Origin: Vicia villosa
Taxonomy: Eukaryota; Streptophyta; Magnoliopsida; Fabales; Fabaceae
Length of the DNA: 64,000 nt
Direction of reading: 5' to 3'
NCBI RefSeq assembly: GCF_029867415.1
Contig: NW_026706169.1
Location: 1-64,000 of the forward strand
Shown here: one piece after another, positions 49,491 through 62,250 of the stretch
Numbering within the stretch: position 1 is the stretch's first letter
Layout: every line of letters begins with the position of its first letter
The notes under the pieces: generated by a model
Database searches by the model: none
Told to the model about the DNA's origin: nothing
The model's input: only the letters and a program-made list of their open reading frames with translations
Made by a program: the position numbers and the translations under genes

Positions 49491-49610
49491 AAGATGCATC
49501 TTCTTTTCGGTAGCTCATTCCATAAGAACTCCACAATTAAGCGTGCTTGACTTGGAGTAGTATTGGGATGGGCGACCTTCTGGGAAGTTTCCTGGAAAGC
49601 GTGCGAGTGA
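49491..49610 (+). other. 5S rRNA-like region in Cassandra LTR 1
   Basis: CATAAGAACTCC, TTAAGCGTGCTTGA, AGTAGTATTGGGATGGG and CGACCTTCTGGGAAGT match plant 5S rRNA from the CATCAGAACTCC region onward, including the internal box A-like (TTAAGCGTGCTTG) and box C-like (GGGATGGGCGACC) pol III promoter parts. The 5' third is poorly conserved. It is a retrotransposon promoter, not a functional 5S gene. Confidence 0.88.
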
Positions 49611-49689
49611 GGTCAAAGCATGCTGAAAAGACCCGTGTTGGTTTGTGGGGTTAGTCGATCATCCTGAAAGCAGTCTGGGGCGTTACAAA

Positions 49690-49701
49690 TGGTATCAGAG
49701 C
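49690..49701 (+). other. Cassandra primer-binding site
   Basis: TGGTATCAGAGC, two bases after LTR 1, is complementary to the 3' end of plant initiator-methionine tRNA, the usual primer of TRIM and copia elements. Confidence 0.92.
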
Positions 49702-49935
49702 CAGACCTCTCCCAGTACGATGTGGTTCGAGGACGAACCATGCGGAAGCTGGTGGGCATGTAACACCCGAGGCCGAAGAAGGCGAGGGGTGGTTGCACCG
49801 CATGGAACACCTGAGGCCGAAGAAGGCAATGGTGGTCGCCACATCGGAATGAGAGGGATCCTAAGGCCGTGCAGGTATGGGACTGCATGGTTGAAGGACT
49901 GCATATAAGGATTGATAGGTACTACCTATACCAAC

Positions 49936-50055
49936 AAGATGCATCTTCTTTTCGGTAGCTCATTCCATAAGAACTCCACAGTTAAGCGTGCTTGACTTGG
50001 AGTAGTATTGGGATGGGCGACCTTCTGGGAAGTTTCCTGGAAAGCGTGCGAGTGA
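49936..50055 (+). other. 5S rRNA-like region in Cassandra LTR 2
   Basis: This copy of 49491-49610 has AGTTAAGCG in place of AATTAAGCG; the latter base is the only difference seen between the two LTRs. Confidence 0.88.
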
Positions 50056-50132
50056 GGTCAAAGCATGCTGAAAAGACCCGTGTTGGTTTGTGGGGTTAGT
50101 CGATCATCCTGAAAGCAGTCTGGGGCGTTACA

Positions 50133-51420
50133 GCCGGCGCCTACGTTGAACTACTGCCTTCACGGCTGGATCAATGGAGAGGTGGTGGCAGGCGACCTCA
50201 GGGTCGAGTCCGGGAATTTCCCCTGCGCTCCAGGCGAACAAGTCGGCGTTGGCTTGGAGACATGCTATGAGCTGCTTCCTCAGTAGATCTGGGATGTCCT
50301 TGCCGATTTTTACCGCTTTGTCGGGGTTGTCGCCCAGCGGGATGAGGTCGAAGTCCCCGTCTGGGATAGGCCGGACGGGGTGAGTTACCTTTGGTCTCGT
50401 CTCTTCGCCATTCTTCAGCTCTTCATCTGTGAACCGAGCATCCAGGTCGACTGAGCTGACGTTTGTTGGCGGATGGTGATCTTCCCGAGGATGTTTGTCT
50501 TCGGCCCTTGGCTTCTTGTTGGATTCTGATGGAGGGGAGATCAGTTGCAACCCCTTTACGGAGGCGTCAAAGATCCTTCTATCGGCTTCGATGTCTGCGT
50601 TGATAGTGGCCACTCGTCCCCGCTTTGTGTAGAATTTCATCTTCAAGTGCACGGTCGAAGGGACGGCAGTGAGCTCTGCCAAAGTAGGGCGTCCGATGAT
50701 GCAGTTGTAGAGCGTCTTGCAGTCGATCACCAAGAATATCGTCTTGACCTGCCTGGATGCTTCCTCTTCCCCGAAAGTGACGATCAGTTCGACGTAACCC
50801 CACGGTTTGGTGGTACCCCCGTTGAAGCCTTGGAGATCAGAACCCACATAAGGAGTGAGGTGTGAGTCGTCTAGCTGGAGTGTCCGGAAGAGGTGAGAAT
50901 ACATGATGTCGACCGAGCTGCCTTCGTCGACCAGGACTCGACGGACGTCGAAGTTTGCCATTTTGGCTCGGACGAGCAAGGGGATCGTGGCGTTCGGAGC
51001 TCCGCCGGGCAGCTCTTCCAAGTAGAAAGTGATCGGATCTAATTTTCCTTTGAACTTCCGCAGAGTAGGGGCGAGATCCGAATTGACGCTGATCAGCTCA
51101 TCGAATTTTCTTTTTACTGAGCTGATGGTGAGAGAGCCGGGGTCACCGCCGTTGGAGATGACCAATGCGGTCGGGAAGTGTTCCCAGGCGCTGTAGACAG
51201 TCGTTACGCCGACCGAAGGAATGAAGTCTTCCGGTCGAGTTATGGACAGCGCAACTTGAAGCGGTCTGCTGTCTGGTGAGTTGCCCTCGTCAGAGCTCCG
51301 AGGGGCTTCTCTTCGGGGAGGTTCTCCATTCTTCGTGTACTTCGACAGGCGGCCCTCTTTAATCAGGGTCTCGATGGCATCTTTGAGATGTATGCATTCG
51401 TCGGTCAGATGCCCGTGACT
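50133..51420 (-). pseudogene. Protease and start of RT, Ty3 element
   Basis: The frame reads LIKEGRLSKYTKNGEPPRRE at its start, then the aspartic protease region with VLVDEGSSVDIMY (DxGSS catalytic signature, Glu at x). It then reads LYNCIIGRPTL, an acidic linker, and the beginning of RT (ADLFAWSAGEIPG.. to AVVQRRRR), where Cassandra interrupts it. The join to gag at about 51420 requires a frameshift. Confidence 0.85.
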
Positions 51421-53122
51421 CTTGTGGTACGCAGTATTTGGATTTGTCCGTCCCCGGTCTGGTGGGATTCGACTTCGGGGGCCTGATGCTGGAGTTCTTG
51501 AACTCGGTGTTTTGGCACTCGGCCAAGATTTTTTCGCGCGAGACGTTCAAGGGAGTGTAGTCGTTGAACCGGCCTGCCGGTCCTCGACGCTCTTTGGTGT
51601 CACGGGACCTATCGTCTCTCCTTTTGTCATGTCCTCGACGCGAACTTGAGTCATCGTGGTTTGAGCTGCGAGCAGCATCATTGCCCCTCAAAGCTTTGAT
51701 CGCAGCTGCTTCGCCTTCCTCGAAAGCGATGAATGCTTGGGCTTTGCGGAGGAGGGCGTTCATAGTGTGTACCTTCTCAATTTTTATGGCTTTCTTGAAG
51801 TCGCTTCCGGGGAGAAGTCCTCGTTCTAGGAGGTATCTTTTCATGTAGTCGGCCGTCTGTACTTGGACGGGTTCTTTTTTGAACCTGTCGAGGTAATCCC
51901 GAAGGGGTTCGTTGGGTCCTTGGATCACGGCTTCGACATTCGCTTCTGATTTCGGTTACCGACGGGAGGCCGAGAAGTGGCTCAAGAAGAGTTCCTTGAG
52001 CTCGGTCCAGGAGTGGATGGAATTGGGGCGGAGGTTTCTGTACCAAGTCATCGCTCCTTTCCTGAGGGTGGTCGGAAAGATGCGGCATTTGATGGAGCCC
52101 TTGACGACGTGATAATCCATGACGGCTTCGATGCTCCGGATATGGTCGTCAGGGTCAGTGGTCCCGTCGTATTGGTCCAAAATTGGTGGTTTCTCCATCC
52201 CCCGGGGGAGGCGGGCTCTCAGGATGTTTTCGGACAAAGGGCTGCGGAAGTCCTCCTCGTCACTTGGTCCCGGGGAGGTTGAGTGTCTGCCTCGCCGGGG
52301 CTTTCCCTGGACATTGTCCGGGCTAGCGCGGTTGTCCCGGGGAGGGGGACGTTCGCGGGGTTTCAGCACAGCTTTGGAAGGGCCTCGGTGATCCCGTTCA
52401 GGGGAGAGGCTTCTTGCTTCAGCGGCTTCCGGTCTCTGATTTCTCCTGCTCTTTCGAGGTGGAGAGCAGGAATATGATCTCCGGCGATGGTATCTCCTAG
52501 GTGGAGAGCGTGAAGAAGATGGGGAACGCTGACGGTGTCTCCTCGGTGGTGAGCGTGAGGAGGAATAGGAACGCGACCGATAGTGCCTCCGCGGAGGGGA
52601 GCGGTGTCGTCGCTTCCTTTCCAGCTCGTGGATACGGTCGTCCTGGATTCAGAGGAGGCTGTTTGTCTTCTGCAGTTCTTTGAGCAGGAGGACAGTGGTG
52701 GGGTCGGCACCCTCGGGGATGTTGATCTGTTCTTCCTCTTCTTCGTGACGGACTCTTCGCCTGTCGGAGGTGTGGGTGAACGAGGAGGCAGTATGCCCGT
52801 CCTTGGCGTCAGTCTCATTCTCGTTTTGGGGATGTTCTGGCCCATTGTGGGTTCGGGCCTGCTCGTCTTCCCCGTTCTGAACATGTCCCTCGGGAGGAAC
52901 TTGTTCGACATTCTGAACCTGTTGGAGGCCCTGCAACTGCTGGATGCTCTGGATCTGCTGCCTCCTAGGTTGCGAGGTCTCATGCCCGGGCCTTCTCTGC
53001 CCGACGGGGGTATGGCGATTTCCTTCCTGCCTACGGCGATTCTCCCCCTCGCGGGTGGACTCCTCGATTAGCTGTTGCAGGAGGAAGGGATCAACGCTTG
53101 GGATGTTGTTGTTGTCAGCCAT
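51359..53122 (-). pseudogene. Gag of the Ty3 element, two stops and a frameshift
   Basis: The start ATG at 53122 (MADNNNIPSVDPFLLQQLIE) lies about 75 bp after the 5' LTR. An Arg/Gln/Glu-rich N-terminus ends at TGA 52649-52651. The same frame continues through an SRSPPRR-rich segment to the conserved gag core: MEKPPILDQYDGTTDPDDHI and GAMTWYRNL (52369-51956). After TAA 51956-51958 it continues in frame to IQGPNEPLRDYLDRFKK, an acidic helix, and a zinc-finger-like region near 51425 where a small indel throws it out of frame. Gag forms the virus-like particle; this copy cannot make it whole. Confidence 0.88.
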
Positions 53123-53177
53123 GACGATCGTGAAAGGATTAGCTTTGATCTTTGTTTGTTAAAGACGGGGAAGCAAG

Positions 53178-53197
53178 TTTCCCACAGATGGCGCCAC
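53178..53197 (-). other. Primer-binding site of the Ty3 element
   Basis: Directly after the 5' LTR, the minus strand reads GTGGCGCCATCTGTGGG. TGGCGCC pairs with tRNA 3' ends in GGCGCCA, a type used by several plant Ty3 lineages. The exact tRNA cannot be named from this alone. Confidence 0.7.
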
Positions 53198-53851
53198 TGA
53201 TCGTACCTGATCAGAAGAATCGTCGCTGGCTGCTCGGACTGGATCTTCTAGGAAGGAGGAGGGGGGGTGTACCTGCAAGGTACTCCGATGCCAAAGTAAG
53301 TTGACGAGCAATGGAGCGCAAGTACAAGCTAAAGTGAGTAAGAAGTGAATACCTGACCCTCTAGTGAAAGAGGGTATTTATAGCCCCCAGCGCTGGGCCA
53401 TGATCTCGCTACTGGGTTGGACTTCCAAGCCCAACTAGGAGACTGTCAGGTTTCCTGAGCGGAAATATCGGAGGTGCGTGAGTGCCCTCTGTCCTGGTTA
53501 ACCGCTCCGAAGTTCCAGGGAGACGCGGTCTTTTAGGAGCCACGTTGGCTCCATATTATTCGGAGGGTTGGATATGAAGGAGCCCTGCGAGGAGCAGGGT
53601 CCTCGGCGATGAAGGTGCTCGCGGGGAGCGCATGTGCCGGGCTTAAGCCAGCTCGCGGGGAGCGTGGTGCCGAGGGTCGACCGACTCGAGGTCCAGTCCG
53701 GCCGGGTGCTACTTGGTCCACAAAGATGGTCTTGCCGAGCACATCTAAGATGGGTGCTTTAGACCCAGAGGTGAGTCACCGAGGAGCTTGGGCCTCTGAG
53801 GTTTATTGGGCCGAAACTATGTTGGGCCTACCCTTGGCCCAGTCCAGAACA
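53198..53851 (-). repeat. 5' LTR of the Ty3 element (654 bp)
   Basis: This is the second copy of 42294-42945. It has the same minus-strand TATA box (reverse complement of GGTATTTATAGC near 53375), which should drive gag-pol transcription. Confidence 0.95.
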
Positions 53852-53856
53852 CTATC

Positions 53857-54891
53857 ATTAACAGGGGAAGGACATACATTTTTACCATTGCCACTATCAA
53901 TTATGACATTTTTAGTTTTCCTACAACTCAAAGAGCCAGCATCCTGTTCTTCTTGGAGATGAATTGGTGAAATACAACCTCGGATGACAAACCTGTTTCT
54001 TGACTTCCCTGAAAAATTCTATTTGATTCAGCAAAAATAATTTAAACACAACCACAACCAACAAAGTTATCACTTTCATATATTGTACAGACACAATTTG
54101 ACATTGAAGACACACACCTCTTTCCTCAATGGGAGACTCTGGAACCACTCCACTTATAATCAAATTAGTTAAACGAGGGCTAAGCTCTTCATCTCTCATG
54201 CCGTTATCGCATGCATCTGCAGCCAGTGAAAAAGTTTGCTTCTCAACAGAATTTGCTATTTCAGTGGCATTAGCTCCTTCATTTGACAAAATCCTCTTAG
54301 CATCTGGAGTCTCAGGAATTGTCTCATCACCATCAGTTTCATCCATCTCCATCATTTGGCATACTTTCTTCAACCTCTCATTCAATTCAGCAATCGAAAA
54401 CCATTCCCTTCCCTTCACTTGAGGTCTCAATTTCTTCAATTTCTCACCCAGCTCATTAGGATTATATAACCTAACAGACCTGAAATTCTTCAAACTCGCC
54501 ACGGAAGGATCATTAACCTTCGCTAATTATTCCCTTCACCGGAACGATTCTTGAAATTGCTGTAAATATCCTAAAACAATATTTGCATCTTCTGCGAAGA
54601 TGGATCTTCGGGAAGAGTCGCGCTTCGGTAACTCTGGATTTTGCTCACGATATCGCTCCGTTGCGAATTGGGGGAAGAGAGAGGGGAAGGTATGTTCGAG
54701 GATGGTTGTTGTTTGAGGGAGCTTTTGAGATCGCGTAAAGCGTCGGCTAAAGAGTCGGAGGAAGGTTTGTTTCCATCGTTGCCACTGTCGCCGCCGACAT
54801 TAAAAGTGGAGAAGAAATGATGGAGTGAAGGAGAGTTGGTGAGAGTATGGGTTTTGAGTTTTGTTGTTTTAAGGCGGAGAAGGAGCGCCAT
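53857..54891 (-). pseudogene. Fragment of a probable mitochondrial protein gene (GCD1-like?), copy 2
   Basis: This is the second copy of the gene fragment at 24480-25665. The presequence frame starts at 54891 (MALLLRLKTTKLKTHTL), extends further than in copy 1 through KIQSYRSATLPEDPSSQKMQ, and stops at 54571. The second block (54502-53921) contains YNPNELGEKLKKLRPQVKGR and WFSIAELNERLKKV. Copy 2 keeps some frames open that are broken in copy 1 and the reverse, so each has decayed independently. No complete protein can be made from either copy. Confidence 0.5.
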
Positions 54892-55657
54892 GGCTGGTGG
54901 AGAATAAGGGAAGGGAAATGGGTTTTATCTGAAGAGAGGAGATGAAGATTGATGTGAATTTCAGAGTTTTTTTTTTGCAGATTTCTGAAAACTGAAGATG
55001 GTGCAGAGTTTTTTTTGCAGATTTCTGAAAGAAGGATGAAGAACTCAGATTGAAGAAGAGAGCTTTACTTCTAAATTTTCTTTTTTATTTCAAATGCTAT
55101 TGTCACATAAGCCAATTGGTCAAAGTCCAGTTAGCATTTGGAGTAAAAGGGTGTGGTAAAACTTGCTTAAAAGTTTTATAAAGGGGGCTTTCGTAAAAAA
55201 ATAACTTCAGGGGGGCAAAACTGATTCTCGCTCACATGTATCGTTGATCCTCTATTTTATTAACATTAATTTTTTTAATATTTTTCTTTATTTTTAAATA
55301 TAATTTTGTTCTTTTTATTTTACAATTTTGTATTACTTGTTCTTTCTATTTTTTAATGATGTGGGACGATTCTAAAATGTCACATTTGGTAACCTTCTCC
55401 TTGTCAAAGAAATCTAAGGATCTCATGATCGTTGAGTTTGATAAACTCAAATTTGCAAAGACATAATTCACATCAAGATAAAATTGTGAACTTCATTGCA
55501 TTATGTTTAATGAGTTAATCTCTTAAAAGCCATGAAACTCACATTTACATAAACCCTAGTGCTAGCATACTACACTTATGCATGGAGTTCTCATACCACC
55601 ACGTATCTCTACTACATACATATGCACGGTGTTCTCAGTTCTGCACTTACGTAGCAG

Positions 55658-55658
<1 letters not shown>

Positions 55659-55725
<67 letters not shown>
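55659..55725. repeat. (TA)n microsatellite in left copia LTR
   Basis: About 65 bp of (TA)n. The right LTR has only ATATATACACATATATGG at the same place, so the tract expanded after insertion. Confidence 0.95.
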
Positions 55726-55727
<2 letters not shown>

Positions 55728-55949
55728 TGCAACACTATACATCCTAAACATGATGAGACCTATTTTGTGCTACTCTTCTAATACTCTCCAACAAGTTGAA
55801 GGAGGGATGTAGCTCATGACTTTGAGCTTGGTGAGAAATTCAATGAAGTGGTCGTGCAAAAAGGCTTAGCGAGAGTGTCTGCAACTTGCACACTGCTAGG
55901 AACATGTTGAACCTTCATCTTCTAGGCTATGACTTTTTCTTTCTCTATC

Positions 55950-58900
55950 TTTCTCTGACAAAATGGATGTCAAACTCAATATGTTTCATCCAGACATGAA
56001 GGATTGAATTGTGTGACAAGAGTACGGCACTAAGATTATCACAAAGGAGAACATAAGGAAAGAAAGACACGACAAGCTCATTGAGAAGAGATTCCAACCG
56101 GAGTATCTCTGAAGTGGTGTGAGCCAAGGCACGATATTCTACCTTAGTGCTTGATCGAGTAACAAGAGGTTACTTCTTGGATCTCCAAGGCACAAGGTTG
56201 GGTCCAAAGAAGAAGCAGGAACCAAACGTAGACCGACGATCGTCTAAATCACTCTCCCAATCCGCATCACTATAAGCCCTTAGAGAGAACTTGTGTGACA
56301 ATGGAGCTAGAGAAATGAGTAAGCCATGTGTTATAGTGCAACTGAGATAAAACAAAATCCTATTTACACCATACCAATGAAACTTTAAAGGGTAGGCCAT
56401 GAGTTCATAGGCTTTGTCCATACTAAAAGCAAAACCAGGTCTTGTGAGAGTCACTTCTTGTAGAGTCGCGACCATAGATCTATACTGATGAGGATCTAAG
56501 AATGGAGGAGAGCCATGCTTGCTAAACACCATTTGCATTGTATATCTTGGCTCGAGTAAGGAGGTCTCGAATATATTTGGTATGAGTAAGAAGTACACAA
56601 CCAGTGGATGGAGGCTTGACTTTAATGCCTAAGAAGTATCAAAGCTTACGAAGCTGAATTAATATTCAAGCCAACTTTTCATATCATGTCGTTGGGGCTT
56701 GCTTAAGACCATATAGTGCTTTATTTAACTTGTAAACATGGTGGAGTCTTGCTTTTCAAAGTTAGTTAATTGAGACATATATACCTATTCTTGAAAGAGC
56801 CATTAAGAATAGCATTATTGATGCCGATTTGTTAAAAATCCCACTTGTTGGTCAGTGAAAGAGTGAAAATAACTTTGATTGTGGTAGGCTTCATAATTGG
56901 AGAAAAAGTTTCATTAAAACCAAAGGAAATTTGCTGATGATAGCTTTTGGCTACAAGTAAGGTTTTGTATTTATTGACAGTCTCATCAGAGTTCTCTTTT
57001 ACCTTCAAGACCAATTTGCACCCAGCTGGTTTTCTATGTGGTGGGAGAGTGGTCAAAGTCCAAGTCTGCTTGGCTAATAGAACATCATATTCTAACTGTA
57101 TAGCTCAATGCCACTAAGGTTGAGAAAGATCATGCTTGACAGACTAGAGATTTCCACATGTGTTAGGAAGGTTTTGCTTAGAATGACCATTGACCAATTT
57201 TGGCTCTTGTCAGTGTATGGTGGTCATTGATATGAAGGAGTGAACATACTGGTAGACTGAGAAGGAGTGAACATAGTGGTAGACTGAGACAGTTGAGTAG
57301 GATTTCTAGAGGTACTCTGAGGTAGGTTATGCTCATGTATAAGTTTTGTACTACGATTTGACCTATCAATTGGAAACCAAACAAATTACAAGCTATACTG
57401 CATAATTTGGGGGAATGAGACACTGCTCATTAGAATTGTGACAATTGTAATGGGTGTGTGATGAGGAGACAACTGAGGAAAATTAAGGCATTTGCAATGA
57501 CAATTAGGTTGATATAAAAAGGTAGTATTAGACTGAAACATGTTAGGAAAAGGGAAGTGGTGCTCATGAAACACAATCTTTGGAGATGAGCACTCTCCCA
57601 GATTTGTTGAGACACTTGAAACCTTTGTGTTAAGATGAAACTTCTAGATACACACATTATTTAATCCTAAATTCTAGCTTATGTTTGTTATATGGTCTAG
57701 TAAAAATATAGCATGCACAACAAAACACCTTTATAGATTTATAGCTAGGTAGCTTTTGATACAAGGCATGATAAGGATAATGGAACTTGGTTAAGCCAGT
57801 TGTTGGAAGCATATTGATTATGGGCATAGAGGTAGAAAAACTATGGTCCCATAATTTTAGGGGAATGTATGGGCGAGATAAAAATGTTAGCCCCATTTTC
57901 ATAATATGTCTATTTTTCCCTTCAACAAAATCATTTTGATGAGAGGTGTGAGAGCAATTAGTCTATGTGAGATACCTAACTCATAGAGGTACCTAGAGAA
58001 TGGTCTAAATTCTCCCATATTATTTGATTGCAATGCCTTAATATTGGTGTTAAACTAAGTTTTGACAAAGCTAAGAAAAAGTTTGAAGGCATATATATAC
58101 TTGGTATAAAAATCCGAAGATTAGTGTGAACAACCTCAAAGGGAACACTATATATAATTGATGAAAAAGGAGCGTGTATTCTATGAAATTTTCCTAAACA
58201 GTAATATTTACAAAACTCAATATTTCCTTTAATGGAGACATTGATATTACTATGTTTTAAAGGAAGCTTAATATTAGGAAAATGAGCATGATCTAGTCTA
58301 TAGTTTCATAAGGAGCTAGTGCTAGGTTTATTTACATTAGAAACAGTAGAACAAGAAATTGAATTGAAAGTTGTGTTTAAAGGATATGAACCACTATGAC
58401 TCAGGGAGAATTTCCTTAAAGGTTCCATTAAAAATTGTGGGAAACAATACAAGCCACTTGAGTCAAGGTAGTCTTTAAGATGTATAAGCATAGAAACCTA
58501 AGATTTAACATAGAACCTATCGGCAATAACCTCAAACATAATCTTATTATCTTTAGAGATTTAGATACTAATAACAATTTTCTTGTTAACCAAGAAACAT
58601 AAAGAATACCATTAAGAACAAGAAAGGTAGTAGGGTTGAACTTGGAACCCACAAATGACGACCCTACATAGTTAATTGCTAAGGACTGATCATTGGCTAC
58701 ACAAACACGACTGTTACCTGTATAAGGTTTTTTGGTGTACAAAAAATGAGTATGAGGAGTAAGATGATGGGAGGCATCTGAATCAACAAAGCATACATGT
58801 TTATCAAGTTCCTTAGGTAGAGAATACTCATGTGTAATATCCATCATAACTATGAATTAAAAGTCATACCTAGGGGCCTCAAGTTTGTTAGTAGAGGTGC

Positions 58901-59860
58901 CTTGAAATTTTGTCAAATTGGATTAAGGTCTTGTAGGTGTGAATTTCTCATTAAACCTATGCTAACATTCAGCAACATCATGGCCATATTTCCCACACAA
59001 TTGACAAGTAGGTCAATTTCCAGATGAGGAGCGACCTCTAACACGATCTCTACCACGAGTAGCGTCCTCTACCTCAACTTCCTACGAAATTCTCACGCAC
59101 ACCACCTGTTTGTTGATTTGTGTGAGCCATATTTGTTGTAACACTCGACATAGCTAACCCCCGCCTAAACTTGTCAAGTTGAGCTTCCTAAACATAGAGG
59201 AGAGTTTTGACGTCATAAAGTGTTAGGGATTCACAATTGCCATACATTTGCATGAAAATCATATTATACTCTTATGGTAAGCCATCAAGGGTGGAATCAA
59301 TCTGATCTTACTCTGAGACAACATCTCCAACAACAAGTAAAGAATTTACAATGACTTTAATTCGAAGCACATATTCAGTAATGGATCTATTACCCTTTTT
59401 CATAGACTTTAACTCAACACAAAGTTGTCTAAGTCGTGCCTTCATACAAACATTAAAGTATATGTGAATCATGTCCTATATTTCAAAGGCATGCTTGCAC
59501 GACAACACTCGATGTAACACAGATTCTGGTATGGTTGAAAGAAGCCAGTTGGACACAATTTGGTCATGCATGATCCAAGATTCATATTCTTCATAGACTT
59601 TGCCTTAAATACGGTATTTTACTGACTTGAATTTATGTGGAATTTGAGAATTCACCACTATCTTGTGCGCTCTTTGAATGAGAAGGACTCCTTCAACCTT
59701 CTGATTCTACATAAGATAATTATTGTCTTGTAGTTTGATCAAAAGTTTAGGATCAAAATGATGCGATGATGTTAGATCAGATTCATTGGCTGTAATCATT
59801 TGAGAGATATGAGCTGAGATTTTAATCGTTTCAACTTGAGAAGGTTCAGCCATGACAGCA
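55950..59860 (-). pseudogene. Copia gag-pol remnant, many stops
   Basis: In order on the minus strand: a gag end with zinc knuckle CQLCGKYGHDVAEC near 58975-59015, followed by a stop; protease CFVDSDASHHLTPH near 58760-58790, where the usual D-S-G is D-S-D; integrase end PLKLWDHSFST and YKSIKVFCCACYI (57902-57657); RT KLVLKVKENSDETVNKYKT and FNETFSPIMKPTTIKV (57056-56832); and RNase H AYSDADWESDLDDRRST with WRSKK (56598-56170). Frames are broken throughout. It is much older than the Ty3 and Cassandra elements in the window. Confidence 0.85.
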
Positions 59861-60235
59861 CGCAAGGTAAAGATTCAACGAAGAAGATTAACACTCAATT
59901 CTTAGAACTAGAGAAGATTGTAACCGAAAGTTAGTTACAACTGAATCGAAGTTCGTTAGAGGGCGGAAGATATCAAACTAGGTGAATGATACCATAATAA
60001 AATATAAAATTCATTAGATTATGCTTAATGAGTTAATCTCTAACAAAACCATATGACATTCATATTTATAAAAGTCCTAGTGCTAGCATGCTACACCCAT
60101 GCCACCATGCATCTCTGGTACATACATATGCATGGTGTTCTGCACTTACGTTGCAGCTCAAATATATACACATATATGGTATTGGTACAATACTCTATAT
60201 GCTAAATATGTGGAGGCCTGTCTTATACGGCGAAA

Positions 60236-60785
60236 TACTAAAATCATTTATGTCACGTTATAGAAAAAACAAAAGGTGACCAAAACATTTCTACAAAAGA
60301 AAAAAAGTCTAGGAACTAAAAACCAAAATTTATTAAATAAGAAAATAAAAGTAATTGTTGATGTAACATCTAAACTCCAAAAGTGCAATAAAGCATAGAG
60401 ATTAAAAACAATTGTATCAAGAGAGTGGAACCAATTTTCATATCTTACCCTTCTATAGTTTGACATATATCCCACCAAGTAGAAACAATTATTTAACAGT
60501 AGCGGGCGGCACCCTTGTGTTTTGGGAGTCAGAATCCATTTACCACCAAATAACATTTTTTTTAAGTCTCAATGCATGCACAACTTCACAGTGCTCCAAA
60601 AGTTGTACAAGTCGTTCATCGTGCTTATCTTCAAAATATTTTTACCTCGTAGTGGTTTTGATTTTGTCTTCATTCATAAACTCAAATAGAATATTTACAT
60701 TTTTCGCAATTTCATAAGTAGGATGACACCACTCTACTGTAAAAAAAAAAAAAAGTGTGACACTACAAAAATAAGCCTTTGTTGA
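60236..60785. other. Upstream flank of the peroxidase gene
   Basis: No gene was recognised. A poly-A run lies at 60740-60754. The copia element ends about 600 bp upstream of the peroxidase start codon. Confidence 0.4.

Positions 60786-62250
<1,465 letters not shown>

Larger units (their letters stand above)
49314..50132 (+). mobile_element. Cassandra TRIM retrotransposon (819 bp)
   Basis: Two 374-bp direct LTRs (49314-49687, 49759-50132), TGTAACACCCGAGG to GGCGTTACA, enclose only 71 bp. They differ at one position by eye (CCACAATTAAG / CCACAGTTAAG). A primer-binding site TGGTATCAGAGC lies just after the first LTR. The insertion is flanked by GCCGG (49309-49313 and 50133-50137). Each LTR contains a 5S-rRNA-like block, which is the defining feature of Cassandra. 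No coding capacity, so it depends on other elements for movement. It is inserted in the RT region of the Ty3 element, in opposite orientation. Confidence 0.95.
42294..53851 (-). mobile_element. Ty3/gypsy LTR retrotransposon, Tat lineage (Retand-like), 11.56 kb
   Basis: Two LTRs of 652 and 654 bp enclose gag-pro-RT-RNaseH-integrase on the minus strand. The element is flanked by CTATC (42289-42293 and 53852-53856). The order RT-RNaseH-integrase is Ty3-type. The extra 3.4 kb between integrase and 3' LTR, with an antisense gene on +, is characteristic of the Tat clade (Retand and Grande types). By eye the LTRs differ at about nine positions plus one short indel, roughly 1.4%, so insertion is fairly recent. 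It carries a nested Cassandra (49314-50132). Several stops and frameshifts make it non-autonomous. Confidence 0.93.
39410..55509. repeat. Segmental duplication, copy 2 (interrupted)
   Basis: This is homologous to 22772-26276. With the Ty3 element (42294-53851), the hAT element (40592-41037), their target duplications and the 39836-40353 segment removed, about 3.56 kb remains, close to the 3.5 kb of copy 1. The outer breakpoints are AACATAC/AGTAGTTAT and GTTTA/ATGAG. Confidence 0.88.
55490..60235 (-). mobile_element. Ty1/copia LTR retrotransposon, decayed
   Basis: Related terminal blocks occur at about 55500-55793 and 60005-60235 (TTAATGAGTTAATCTC.., CCTAGTGCTAGCATRCTACAC, CACTTACGT.GCAG, and an ATATATGGT region expanded to a long (TA)n in the left copy). 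Between them, on the minus strand, are remnants of gag, protease, integrase, RT and RNase H in copia order. On the minus strand the 3' LTR begins TGTTGGAGAGTATTAG at 55793. A degraded TGGTATCA primer site follows the 5' LTR near 59990. Outer edges are approximate and no target duplication was found. Confidence 0.8.

Noticed and set aside
49491..50055. 5S rRNA genes
   Set aside because: The two 5S-like blocks are diverged in the 5' third and lie in paired LTRs with TRIM structure, so they are Cassandra promoters, not functional rRNA genes.
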